Assembly (NCBI GenBank): GCA_027596035.1
Contig: JADGJA010000067.1
Coordinates: 1-51,152 of the forward strand
Source: Thoreauomyces humboldtii
Lineage: Eukaryota > Chytridiomycota > Chytridiomycetes > Spizellomycetales > Powellomycetaceae
Length of the DNA: 51,152 nt
Direction of reading: 5' to 3'
Both the position numbers and the translations under genes were made by a program. Shown here piece by piece: positions 28,671 to 40,028 of the stretch (within the stretch, counting starts at the first letter, position 1; every line of letters starts with the position of its first letter). Under the pieces are notes generated by a model, which was not told where the DNA came from, searched no databases, and worked only from the letters and a program-made list of their open reading frames with translations.

Positions 28671-30157
28671 TCATTGGAAGGACGGACGAGTCCTTTGGCC
28701 GTCCAAAGGCTTTCGAAACTTTCCCTGAAGCCATACGCGGTACATCTTGAGCTCCCGTTTCCGGTTGACGATGAGACGACGGTCCACGCCGTTTTGCTCG
28801 ATAATGAAATCTTTGAACATGGCGGCAATCTCCTCTGGGAAAGCATAGCGAAGGAACTGTTGGCCACAACGGGGAAGACCAGACTGCCCAAACCCACAAA
28901 CGCACCTGTCGTGAAAAAGTACACCCGGGTGTGGTCACCGCGGATGTAAAAGTTGTCCTCCAACATACGGCCTCCCTTCAACCGAACCTGAGCTAGATCA
29001 TATCTTCCGTAGTCTGCACCAGAAAGGTGAATCTCGTATCAGTTCGTGGGCTTCAAGGAAAGCCAGACCACGAATAGTTCATACCCCGAAAAAGCAATAG
29101 CCCGCCAGGCTTCAATACCCGCCAGATGTTCTTAACAGCAGTTTCCCAAGAACTGCAAGCACAGAACGTATGTCAGCACATGCCACTCTCTATGGCTACC
29201 TTAGGCCGACGAACCGCGGATGTATCGCAGAAAGCACAAATATGCAGATGCAGATGTCGAGTGATCCAGCCTCAATTTCTGGTGGGACTTCGGATGTTAT
29301 ATCTAAGGGAAGGAGGAAGGGTTGGCGTTAGTTCGGAGTCGAAAGCGCTCAACGCGAATGAACCTAAGGTTTCTACCATAGACAAACGCTCGGCACTTTG
29401 TCTCGTTGTAAGCCGGATTAGCCTGACGACCGAACGCGATATGTGTCAGCCACTAAGAATCCGATCAAGCGGCGCGCAACTTGTTACCTTGACCACATCG
29501 ACGGCAACCTTTGAGTAATCGCAAGCGTGAATGAACACGTTGGACCCCGCAGCTTGATTCATGAGAGGAAAGACCGTGTTTCCGGCCCCACAGCCAATCT
29601 CCCAGATGTTGAACTGGGTTTCCGACTCCTTCGGCAAGTTCTCAAAGATCTCAGGGAACTCTATCCGAAGCCTAAAACCCACCAGCGTCAGTTCAAGTTT
29701 CAGCAAATATGCGGACCTCCCTAAACTTGAAAACCCACCAGTTCCGATCTTTGAAGAATCGATTCGTGTTCTTTGTGTAAAAGGCGTCCCACATCTGCGG
29801 AGCTTCCTCGTCGACTTTTATCCGTAGATCGTCCGAGACCTTTGCTTCTGCCTGCTTGGCGATACGCTCGAGCGCTGCAGCCTCCTGCTCGCTCCCCCAC
29901 TCGACTTTGTCCCTACGAAGCGAGCGAGCGTGAGTCTATGGATCGCCGTGAGGCGTCTACTGCTGGACGAACAGGAAGGGCCCTGAAGAACCAAACTCGG
30001 TTTACCAAGCATTGAAGTCGTAAACGTCGGCCTCGCTGGTCAGAGCCCGTGACCCGAACTCGCTCAAGCAGGAGAGTTGCTTCTTCTCCGCCTCCTCCTC
30101 CCTCCGCTGGATACCTGCCGCAGACGGGGCGATCTGTGTAGTCGGGACAGAGGACAT
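28671..30157 (-). CDS. TRM140: tRNA m3C methyltransferase (METTL2/Trm140 type)
   Basis: This SAM-dependent enzyme is expected to make 3-methylcytidine at position 32 of tRNAs, usually Thr/Ser/Arg isoacceptors. Exon 1 runs 30157-30006; later exons are small. The N-terminal [23 protein letters not shown] block is characteristic of METTL2/Trm140 rather than METTL6. It is followed by [20 protein letters not shown], the SAM loop [16 protein letters not shown] and [13 protein letters not shown]. Further on come a long acidic beta strand region ([16 protein letters not shown]), [20 protein letters not shown], the [19 protein letters not shown] hallmark and a C-terminal [20 protein letters not shown]. 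The whole catalytic domain is intact. The exon boundary after DRNWWVFK uses a weak donor (gtttag) and is the least certain. The start ATG at 30157 begins a frame that runs straight into the conserved block. It is divergent from COPI beta'. Confidence 0.93.
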
Positions 30158-30562
30158 TTCGAGGCAGTATAATAAGCGGGTGCGCTTTGTAGTTTGGCCT
30201 GTGAGTCAGAGGGACCGAAAAGTCGCGAGGGGAAAAAGAAGAACAACGCGCGCGCCACGCCAGCCTCTGTGAAAAGGCATGGCCCCAAGGAGAGAGGAAA
30301 GCTGGCTGGCCGCTACCGAAGCGAGGCTCGGACCGCTCGCCATCTTGCATTCGTGGTAATAGCCAACGAAACCCAAGATCCTTCTCAAACCTTCGCTCAG
30401 GACACACACACACTGAGGTACCACAGATATGCTCATGACGCTGATGCGTTTTCTCGAGATCACGTTCGGCTTATTTTTTTGGGGGGGATATTGACTGCGT
30501 CCTTGTCCGCAGCGCCTCGTTCCCACACCCCGCCATTCCTTCACCCGGCGCCCTGCTGCACC
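30158..30562. promoter_or_regulatory. Divergent intergenic region TRM140 / SEC27
   Basis: This 405-bp spacer between two start codons must carry both promoters. It contains a t7/g7 homopolymer junction at about 30474-30487 and a pyrimidine-rich segment before 30563. I recognise no specific element. Confidence 0.5.
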
Positions 30563-33500
30563 ATGGTATGCTTCCTCCTGACACCGGCTATCCTGTCATT
30601 CTGCTAACATTTCTCATGATAGCCTTTGAGACTGGACATCAAGGTCGGCAAGGGTCCAGTTGCTTTCTTGGGAATGCACAACTCCTAGCTAACCTCTGCT
30701 ACGTCCAACAGAAGAAGCTTTCTAACCGCTCGGACCGTGTGAAAGCTCTCGACTTCCATCCCACCGAGCCATGGCTTCTTTCGGCGCTATACAACGGGAC
30801 GGTTTACATCTGGAATCATGAAACCCAGGTCAGTTCTGCAGCTTTTGAGACGGAGCGACAAGACTTTGAAAAAGTTCCTTGATTCGGATAGGTGCTAACT
30901 CTTGTGCTATCGTAGAATGTTGTCAAGACCTTTGAGATTACCGACTTGCCCGGTAAACATCCTTGGGGTTCCATCCCTCGCGCCTTGACATGCTCACCTC
31001 CAGTCACGTTTCAGTCCGAGCGGCAAAGTTCATTCCACGAAAATCCTGGCTGATCACGGGATCGGACGACATGCAAATTCGCGTTTTCAACTACAACACC
31101 CATGAGAAAGTGATCACCTTCAACGCACACCAGGACTACATCCGACACATTGCTATTCACCCAACTCAACCATACATACTTACCTGCTCGGATGACACAA
31201 CCATCAAGCTCTGGGATTGGGAGAAGGGATGGAAGAACATCATGGTTTTCGAAGGGCACACACACTTCGTTATGCAGGTGAACTTCAATCCGAAGGACGG
31301 CAACACCTTTGCCAGTGCGTGTTTGGACCGGACGGTCAAGGTCTGGTCGTTAGGCTCCGGAACGCCCAACTACACTCTTGTCGGTCACGATAAGGGTGTG
31401 AACTGCGTGGATTACTACCAGGGAGGCGACAAGCCTTACCTCATCACTGGAGCAGATGACCGAGTTGTCAAAATCTGGGATTATCAGAACAAGACATGTG
31501 TGCAGACGTTGGAAGGTCACACGCACAACGTCACGGTCGCGGCGTTTCATCCAGAACTTCCGATCATCATGAGCGCTAGTGAAGACGGAACCGTTCGCTT
31601 GTGGCACGCCAACACCTATCGCCTGGAAAACACATTGAACTACGGCATGGAACGCGCCTGGACGGCGGCTTACATCAAGGGCAAAAACGATGTGGCATTT
31701 GGCTACGATGAAGGAACCATCGCTATCAAACTTGGAAGGGAAGAACCAGCAGTGAGCATGGACAACGGTGGAAAGATGATATGGGCAAAACACTCCGAAA
31801 TTCAAACCGCCAACGTGAAAGCGAACGTTGACGAGAATTTGAAGGACGGCGAACGGATAACCTTGGCCGCAAAGGAGCTGGGAAGCTGTGAGGTTTACCC
31901 GCAGATGCTGCAGCATAGCCCCAACGGTCGCTTCGTCGTCGTGTGCGGCGATGGCGAGTACATTATCTACACTGCCTTGGCTTGGAGGAACAAGAGTTTT
32001 GGAAGCGCCTTGGAATTTGTTTGGGCCGGTGACTCTAGCGAGTAAGCTATGCGATTGGGACTTGAAGTGGCCTCCCGTCTTTCCTAATATGTCTTGTCTG
32101 TGTAAAGGTATGCCATCCGGGAGTCCTCTTCGAAAGTTAAAATATTCAAAAACTTCAAGGAGAAGACGGATGTGAACATCCGCCCGTCATACAGTGCAGA
32201 AGGAATCTATGGAGGAGCGCTGCTCGGAATTCGCAGCAGTAACTTCCTCAACTTTTACGATTGGGAGACGGGCGTCTGTGTGCGCAGGGTGGACGTGGTT
32301 GCTCGAAATGTGCGTTGCTACACCTGAACATTCTCATGCCCGGTTCAAGACTCAATCTTATTTGCATGTTGTGATATAGGTTTACTGGTCAGAGGACAAC
32401 TTGGTCGCTATCGTCAGCGATGACAGCACATATGTCCTCAAGTTCAACCGCGTCGCCTATGAGCAATATGTGGACCGACACGGAGCGAACTCTATTGGTG
32501 AAGAGGGCATTGAAGAAGCTTTGCAATTTGTGACTGTCATCAACGAGAGGTTAGTTCGAAGACTACTTCCCAAGAAACCCGGAGACCTACTGATTGCCAT
32601 TTATGTAGCGTAAAAACTGGATGCTGGGTTGGCGACTCTTTCATCTACACAAACGCCAGCAACCGGCTGAACTACCTTGTTGGCGGTCAAACATCGACGC
32701 TCAGTCATTTCGACACGCATCTTTACCTTCTCGGATACATTCCACGTGATAACCGCATTTACCTTGCCGATAAGGATTTGAGTGTATTTAGCTATGCGCT
32801 GCCCCTCAGCCTCATCCAATACCAAACTGCAGTCCTGCGCGGCGATCTGGCCCTTGCGGACAGCCTTCTGCATACAGTGCCCGCCGATCAACGGAACCGC
32901 GTCGCTCGCTTCTTGGAGGGGCAAAATATGAAGGAGCAAGCACTTGCGGTATCCGCGGATCCAGAGCACCGTTTCGATCTCGCCATTTCCCTGCGAAAAA
33001 TGGATACAGCTTATGAGATCGCACAAGCACTGGATCAAGAGGACAAGTGGAAGGTCGTTGGTGACAAGGCTCTCGAACTCTGGAAGTTCGAGCTCGCCGA
33101 CGAGTGCTTGCAAAAAGCAAAGGACCTCGAGGGGCTTCTGATGCTCTACCAGGCCGGCGGCAACGCGGATGGCCTCGCTCGTCTGGCGGACATGGCGGTG
33201 GAGAAGGGCAAGAACAACATTGCAATGATGTGCTTCCTCCTACGCGGAGAGATGGAGAAGTGCACGGAGCTTCTCGTGTCTACGGAACGCATCCCGGAGG
33301 CTGCTCTCCTGGCGAGAACCTACGTCCCCAGTCAAGTGACGCGAACCGTCGATCTATGGCGTGAGAGCCTGATCAAAGGCAACCGCGGGAAGACGGCCGA
33401 GGCCATCGCTGGCCCATCAACCAGCGAGGACCTTTTCCCGGATTTTAAGTTTGCTCTCTTTGCCGAAGAAGCGAATAAAAGAGAGCGAGCCAAGGGCTAT

Positions 33501-34032
33501 GCGTCCGCCACGGAATACCAACATACGAAAGGAAGTCTCGACGAAGATGTGATTGGCCAGCTCAAGGATCAGTACGGGACTGCGTTGCCAGATGCCGTTC
33601 CAGCCGCGCCAGAGAAGGACCGCCGAGTGCGTCTCAACGTAGACGAAGGGACTGCTCCCGGCGATGAAGAGGTAAGCAAGTCCTCGTGAGTAACTCGACA
33701 AGTCTGCACTCTGATCACGTCATCAGTCTCAGGCTCGCCAACCGGAGTCACCGACTTCCGATTCGGTCTTCGACGCTGTTTCTGACAACATGAGTCATTT
33801 GAGCCTGGAAGTCAACACTACGGGCACGGGCTCCGTCAGGGTATGTTTGAAGTCTCGCCTTGCCTGGTTAGTAGATCGGTAGTCTAATCATTCACACATC
33901 ATTTTGAAGGGGGATCTCGATCTCGAGGACCTTTCCGCATTTGCTGATCCGCCGGTCGCTGGAGAAGGTGCTTCAGAGGATGATGAGGGTGTTGACGAGT
34001 TCTTGGCGTCCACCTCTGAGCTCGATCGTTAG
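30563..34032 (+). CDS. SEC27: COPI coatomer subunit beta-prime
   Basis: Beta'-COP (yeast Sec27, human COPB2) is part of the COPI B-subcomplex, binds dilysine cargo tails and drives Golgi-to-ER retrograde transport. The first coding exon is only the ATG (30563-30565). Exons 30623-30643, 30712-30828 and 30916-30952 follow, then a large exon from 31015. The reconstructed start MPLRLDIK matches the family exactly. N-terminal WD40 repeats include [42 protein letters not shown] and [10 protein letters not shown] second propeller begins around [20 protein letters not shown]. The alpha-solenoid has [14 protein letters not shown] [15 protein letters not shown] and [13 protein letters not shown]. The acidic C-terminal tail ends [10 protein letters not shown]. 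Length and order are those of the full family member. An unusual point is the chain of tiny 5' exons. Confidence 0.96.
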
Positions 34033-34341
34033 ACTTTCTTTTTCTTCCCTGGCTTTTACCCTCATAAAGACTACTTCCGATCCTTTGGCTGCTAATCTGG
34101 GATGCTGGTCATTCACCTTACTGCTTACGTAAGAGCTGCCCAAGAAGCCCCGACCCAGTTGACCGACAGGTTCCTAGAGGTTCCCGCCGGACCGTGGAAA
34201 TGATCTGCTAGGGCCGCAAGCCCAACCGTGGAAAGCTCCGAAGGCCCACGTCTAGCATCCTGTAGCTCTTCTTCAAACCCTCCCGGGTCGCCTTGTCGAA
34301 ACCAATTTTGTTAGGCTTGTCCTTCGTCCTCGAAATTCAAC
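34033..34341. other. Intergenic spacer SEC27 / TmcB-like gene
   Basis: This contains the SEC27 3' UTR and the promoter of the next gene, both on the plus strand. I searched it for tRNA-like cloverleaf elements because of its GC content and found none. No other feature is visible. Confidence 0.5.
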
Positions 34342-37300
34342 ATGTCGCAACCACGCCGGCCGTTCGGGGAAGGCGCTCCTGCCACGGCGCTCGAGACCAC
34401 TGCTTTCACGCTGCTGTATACCATGTGCGAGAAAGGACGTTTAGGCATGATGTCGTCGGAGCAGAACGTATTGAACTTTCGGCCACCAACAGGTGCAAAG
34501 ATGCTGAACACCGAAGTGCCGTGGCGTACGCGCTTTTGATACTTGAAGATATCCAGCTGCTGGCATTCAGGTATGCGATCGTTGTCAAGTTCACGAAACA
34601 TGTAATGAGATGAGAAGAATAACTCATATTCGATGAAGCTGGGTCCCGGAGGCAGTTCACGGCCTTCCTGAAGTAGTGCATGAAATTTTCTACCCGCTTT
34701 ACTTTGTGCAGTCATATCAAGGCTACGTGGTGCTTTTCTGGCTGTGCCTGGGAACGTTAACTGCTACGGTGGGTCTAGAAAGGAAGACTGAACGCTCCAG
34801 AACCAGGACTTTCGCCTAACACCTTGATGAACGAAATCATAGCTGGCTCTTATCGCGTTCACCGCATTCAGCTTGAACCGGTAAGTCCAGCTCCGGTTTT
34901 GAAAAGCTTTGACAGATACTAATTAACCATGTTTGCAGGGGCCGATTTCAGGTACATCAATCGAAATGAGATCATGGAAAAGACATCCTGCTTCAGCTAA
35001 CCGACTTGCAGTGGATGTGGCCACTCATCATGCTTCGAAACCTGAGCGCTCTCATTACGACAGTGTTCTTCATGCCCTTTCTGGAAATCTTCGTAATGAT
35101 GATTGTCTGCAAGACCGGCGACAGCGGACAGATTATCCTGTCCGAGTTCGAAGGCCATGAATGTTTCGGAAGCCACCTGCCCCTGTTCATCTTGGCAATC
35201 GTGGGACTGCTCATAACGTTGCCGTTTGGGCTGTTCCTCAACTACATTTATGTCATTCCGCGTCCGGATAGCAAGTAAGCAGAGTATGCAAGCGCAGGCG
35301 ATTGATTGAGTCTGACCTGTGTTCTTACTAGAAACCCGATGGCCAAGGCGCATGGAATTCTCGACGTTCTGTACTTCATCTTGAAGGTGATCCCATGGCA
35401 AGTCGATCTGATGTGGATGAGATGAAGCTAACCTGTGAGCCTGCTTCCTAGACCGTACTCGTCTTTGTCAGTCTATTCGCCGGCATCGGGCCACGACTCA
35501 TTGTCCCCATTATCATCAACGCCATCCTTATTTTGACCTACCTGCAGTATATGCCTCACTTTTCACACCGGGTCAATGCTCTTCGAATCAGCATTTTCGT
35601 GACCTCCCTCGCTTCGTCGATCATAGCCCTCATCGCCAACTCGCTACCCGCAGGCAACACATCGCATGTCCCCGTCGCCATTTTGGTCACGATGGTCCCG
35701 TTCGGCCTGGGAGGCGGCTATCTACTGACGGAACGTGTTTATCGAGGGAAGGTTCAGCGAATCATGGGGCGACTTCGTCAGCGGTTAGAGATGCAGGCCA
35801 TGCAACCCGAAGAAAACAAGCTACGTGGAGACAGGAAACCGCAGCTCCTACATACCGCTCTTCTCGAGAAACGAACCTCTGGACAGCTCAAGCGCAGGGC
35901 GTCATCGAGATTCGATATCGAAGCCGGGAATCAAGGTGGCGGCAGTAACAACGTGACCACATTCGGGGAACGGGATCGATCCGCCGGGAGCAAAGATCTT
36001 CCCGTCATCGAGATGATGGCGGAAGTTTCGGACCTGGCTGCCATCGAGCAGTACAAGGAAGTGTTTGCTAAACGCGCCATTCATCTGCCGGTGGTATTCT
36101 CGACCAGCATGGATGCGGATATTGCGTGCAGGTATCTTTGAGGAGATCGAGGAAAAGAGATTCCGGCAAGCTCGCTACTGACTTCGCCTGATTTTGCAAG
36201 ATTCTTGCGTGACAACGAGGTCAGCGCCGCTTCAAGAAAGATTATGACTTTGATTTTCGACGAGGCTTTAGAGGTGCGTGGAAAACTTCCTGTATTTAAC
36301 GATAAATGTGCTCAAAGTTTTGCATTCCCGATAGCAATACCCGAAAGAAGCTCAGCTAGCTTTGATGTATACTTTCTATCTTTCGCGCTGGGGCGACGAC
36401 GCCGACATGTGCTTGCGCCAGCTTCACTGCGCCAAGTCGTACCATCCGGCGCTGGACGTTCGGTTCCGAATCTTCATGGAAGAGCGTGACTTTCAGCAAA
36501 ACACGAGATCAGAGGATTTGGGTGCAAGTTCGCTTAATGTGGCTACATACGGTATCTGTTTTCTCCTATCTCTTTGACTGGGATTTCGGAGCTGACCTTT
36601 TATAACAGTGGAATATCAGTCGCTGGAACGACAGGCAATTTCATCTCACCTCGCCTCCCTGGTCGCTATCAAGACGTTCTGGACATTCCTTTCCTCTGAT
36701 AATGTGAGGCAACATGGCACGTGGCTTTCCGTGAATTCTGAGTTAACAGCAGAACAATATAGGTTGATGCTGGCGCGCTGGCCGCTCACCTCAACAACAT
36801 GCACAAGTGGGTTTGCTGCTCGCATCAGATCTCATGAGAGTGAGGACTAACCTTGAGCAGAACTCAACAGAATGCTGTTCAATATTACGAAAAGATCATT
36901 GCTCGGTTCCCATCAAAGCAAATCATTCGAATGTATGCAAAGTACATGGTAAGAACCCAGAGCCATTACTGACCTGACCCAGAACAATCATTACTTACTG
37001 GATTTCTCGGCACACCCAGCTTACCATTGCCAACAAGTGAGTACGTGCGTCTTGAATCAAGAAGAATCTCTGCTCACGTATCGTTTTTGCTAGTCCCGAG
37101 ATGGGAGATCAGTTGCTCAAGCGAGCCGAGGATATCGAGCATCAAGAAGGATCAGGGAACCTTTACCCTGACCCGCTCGAAAAGGCAGATCCGGAAAGTC
37201 CTGCCGCGCCACCTGCAACCTTTGGCCTTGGTCCTCACCCGAATGTCTCCGCTCTGCGTGCCGAAACGATTCCCGAAGCGCCGTCGCGCGAAGGTACTCC

Positions 37301-39836
37301 ACCTCCCATGCGGAAGAATCCGATTTTTGCGCTCAAGGAACTGGGAATGGGAATGGGTGGGCGATCGGCTTCCTTCGATATGGCTCCGAGCTTTTCGGGC
37401 GTCGAGATACCTCGACCTGGACATGGAAGTCTACCCAGGCCTGGCGGTTTGTTGCAAAGAACATCCAGTCAACGAAAGACGGCGCTCAAGGTGGAAGACT
37501 GGGTGCAAAAGGCACCAGTTGCGCGCGAAACCTCGTTTTTGGAACGAGACGAGGAACAAGGACGACAGCAGGTTCAAGCTGCTCAACCCACGTTCGGGGC
37601 GAACAAGTCGCAGGCATCTTCCACCTCTAGCTCAAAGGAGTTGAGGAGACTGAAGGCCAGACAGATGCGGTTGACCGAAAACCTTCTGGCGCCCATTGTT
37701 CGGCTGTCGGTCTTCGTGCGAATTTGTTGCTTTGCTTTGCTTGGGTTACTGGTAAGCTTCGAGGAATCCGAATCCTGCTGGACTTGACTTAACGGCATTT
37801 GCAGATTGCCAACTACTTAGTCAGCTCGTCGCTATTCAACGCACCAAATTCGTATCTCTCCACGCTAGAGGTAGGCTCCTTCAGAAACACTTTGCATAAC
37901 GCTTTTGCGTTCTCACTATCGTCGCTTAGGATGCTACCCGCGCGCGTCGCGGAGCAATGCTTGCTGCTCAAGAGGTATGCTTCATAATAATCAGCTAGTA
38001 CCTTGAGGAAAGAGTACGGGCTGATTCTGACCGAATAGATGCGTTTGATGAGCGTGTACGCACAAGGAGGAAACGAGGACATCTGGCAGTATCACCACTC
38101 CAAGCTTTCGGCAGAAGCCGGAAGATTTCAAACCTTGATTCTCCCAATCTTGTTTGGCAACGTGAACGACCCGCCAACGGCGCCTATCCTGAGAGCATCT
38201 ACGCCAAGCTTTACTTCCGTGACGAAGGTACCCAAGGATGTGGATTTCCCTGTCCGTTTCATGGTAGCATATTCCAGGTTTATTGACCCATTCTGCTGCA
38301 GGTTACGCTATACAATGCTTTCACATTGGGTCAAATGCTGTCAAACAGTCTTTCGGCTGTACTCTTACTAGACTACACCGCCTGGACTTCATCGTCAGTC
38401 TTCCAGGTTCGTCGATAACGCAGAAATCGCGTGCTTATTCTTAAGGCGCTGACTTTCTTCTGCAGTCAATAGACTTTCGAATGTGGATGGACAATGTTCT
38501 CGCAATAGGAGATGCATTGGACGGATTTGCTAAAGCTTCACTGACATCCTACCTTAAGGAGTCGGCAGCACGCAATATCCTCGTGATTGCTCTGATGCTG
38601 ATCTGCATTGCAGTTCTTGCTGTCACCGCCACATTCATGAATCTGATGATCCGACACGCTCGGGGCAAGCAGCGCATTGTCCTGAAAGCTCTCAACCATA
38701 TCTCTCACAAGGACCGACGCAGGATCCTTGACATGGTGGAAGAGGAAGTCGAGGAATTTCTAGAGTATGAAACCGAAGAGACGGCACAGGACACACCTCA
38801 GCAAGCTGTCGCTGTGAAGAGCATCAATTCCTCTCGGCAACACACGGTCATCTTTATCCTCGCTCTCATCTTCTTGGGATGCATCTCGATAGCTCTCTTC
38901 ATTCCACCGTTAATATCGTTGGCGGGGTCGGACGTGGTACGCGACAGCCTGCTTCATCCCATTCTTACCCGAATACTTACAAGCACCGATGCTCGGAACA
39001 GACTGCCAAGACAATCATGCTCTCCAATAATCGGCGTTATACGTATCAGGTAAGACGGAGCGTGATCGTCGTGAACCCCATCAGAGATTGACCGCTCTGA
39101 CTCAATGAAGGTCATTGGATTTCTGAGCAACGAGCTACCTGCCGGCGATACGAACACTTGGGCACCCTACCGTGTGCAGCACGAACTCACCTACCGGATA
39201 TATGACCTGCAACAGCAGCATGCAGCGCTTCTGGATGGCACCGCGGGTGTTCCCTCTACCGACAGTATCCCGGAGCTGACCGCGACATGTAGAACCGGCG
39301 GCGTCTGTCTCACAACGCTCGGTTGTGATGATCGTCCGTTCAACGCCTCGATAGGCTATACGCAAGCCCTTTTGCTCTCCGGGATCGACTCGATCATTGA
39401 CATATATCTAGACCACGTACGAGAATTGCTGAATACGGAAAGTTCCGGTCGCTTTGAGATTAACTTCCTACTCTATCAGGCCCAACGATTTCTCCTCTCG
39501 CCGACATATTCCTACGACAATGCCGATCTGTATTTTCTCGATAACCTCGAGGACGACCTCGCCGACGGCCTTACCACAGTCGATACGATCCTCCTGCAGG
39601 TCGCCCAGAACAACAACGCAGTTTATATCGAGTATGAGAAAGTTCTCTTCTCGGTCGCCATCGTTTACTTTGTATCCTTTTATATCTTCAGCTTCATGAA
39701 GATGTTCAGAAGCATTCGTGCACACATGGCACAGATAACCGCCTGCATATTCTGGATCCCGCCTGACATCGCCGCCGCATCTGCGGACCTCACCAAGTTC
39801 ATGGTGACTGGCCTTGTGGAAGACGACAAGGAGTGA
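34342..39836 (+). CDS. TmcB/TmcC-type multi-pass membrane protein
   Basis: This resembles the tiny macrocysts (TmcB/TmcC) family, large membrane proteins of unknown biochemical role found in Dictyostelium, ciliates and chytrids, often linked to sensing. The 5' exons are 34342-34424, 34493-34570, 34639-34768, 34843-34880, the 13-nt exon 34939-34951, then 35013 onward. The N-terminal half has several membrane spans (LFILAIVGLLITLPFGLFL, VLVFVSLFAGIGPRLIVPII, VTSLASSIIALIA). The cytosolic middle shows the family's TPR-like block (STSMDADIACRFLRDNE, LMYTFYLSRWGDDADMCL, QYYEKIIARFPSKQIIRMYA). A low-complexity Ser/Pro linker follows, and the C-terminal half has further spans (NILVIALMLICIAVLAVTA, VIFILALIFLGCISIALF, FSVAIVYFVSFYIFSF). 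I see no cyclase or kinase domain. Internal junctions around 38100-38400 are uncertain. It converges on the class C GPCR. Confidence 0.85.
34939..34951 (+). other. 13-nt micro-exon
   Basis: The sequence gggccgatttcag is bounded by gtttgcag upstream and gtacat downstream. It completes codon CG|G and encodes RGRFQ between SLN and WMWPLIM, with phases 2 and 0 that match its neighbours. Skipping it would break the frame. Confidence 0.7.
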
Positions 39837-40028
39837 CGGAACGACAACCTTGTATTTTTTCTCAATAATATACCCCTTCGGCTTGGAATCTACCTGCGTT
39901 TACTCAAGCGCCATAGGAGCAATTATTGAGCAATTATTGAGCGATTATTGGCGACGAAAAGGCGGAGTTATTTTCAAGGCACGCAATTGGAAATAAATGC
40001 ATATTCATTTCAAAGAAAGGATACGTAA
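39837..40028. other. Short convergent spacer with small direct repeats
   Basis: This 192-bp AT-rich spacer separates two convergent stop codons. The unit caattattgag, with variants, recurs two to three times around 39918-39950. It presumably holds overlapping 3' UTRs. Confidence 0.5.

Noticed and set aside
34033..34341. Possible tRNA or small RNA in the GC-rich spacer
   Set aside because: No consistent cloverleaf or conserved box found on either strand.
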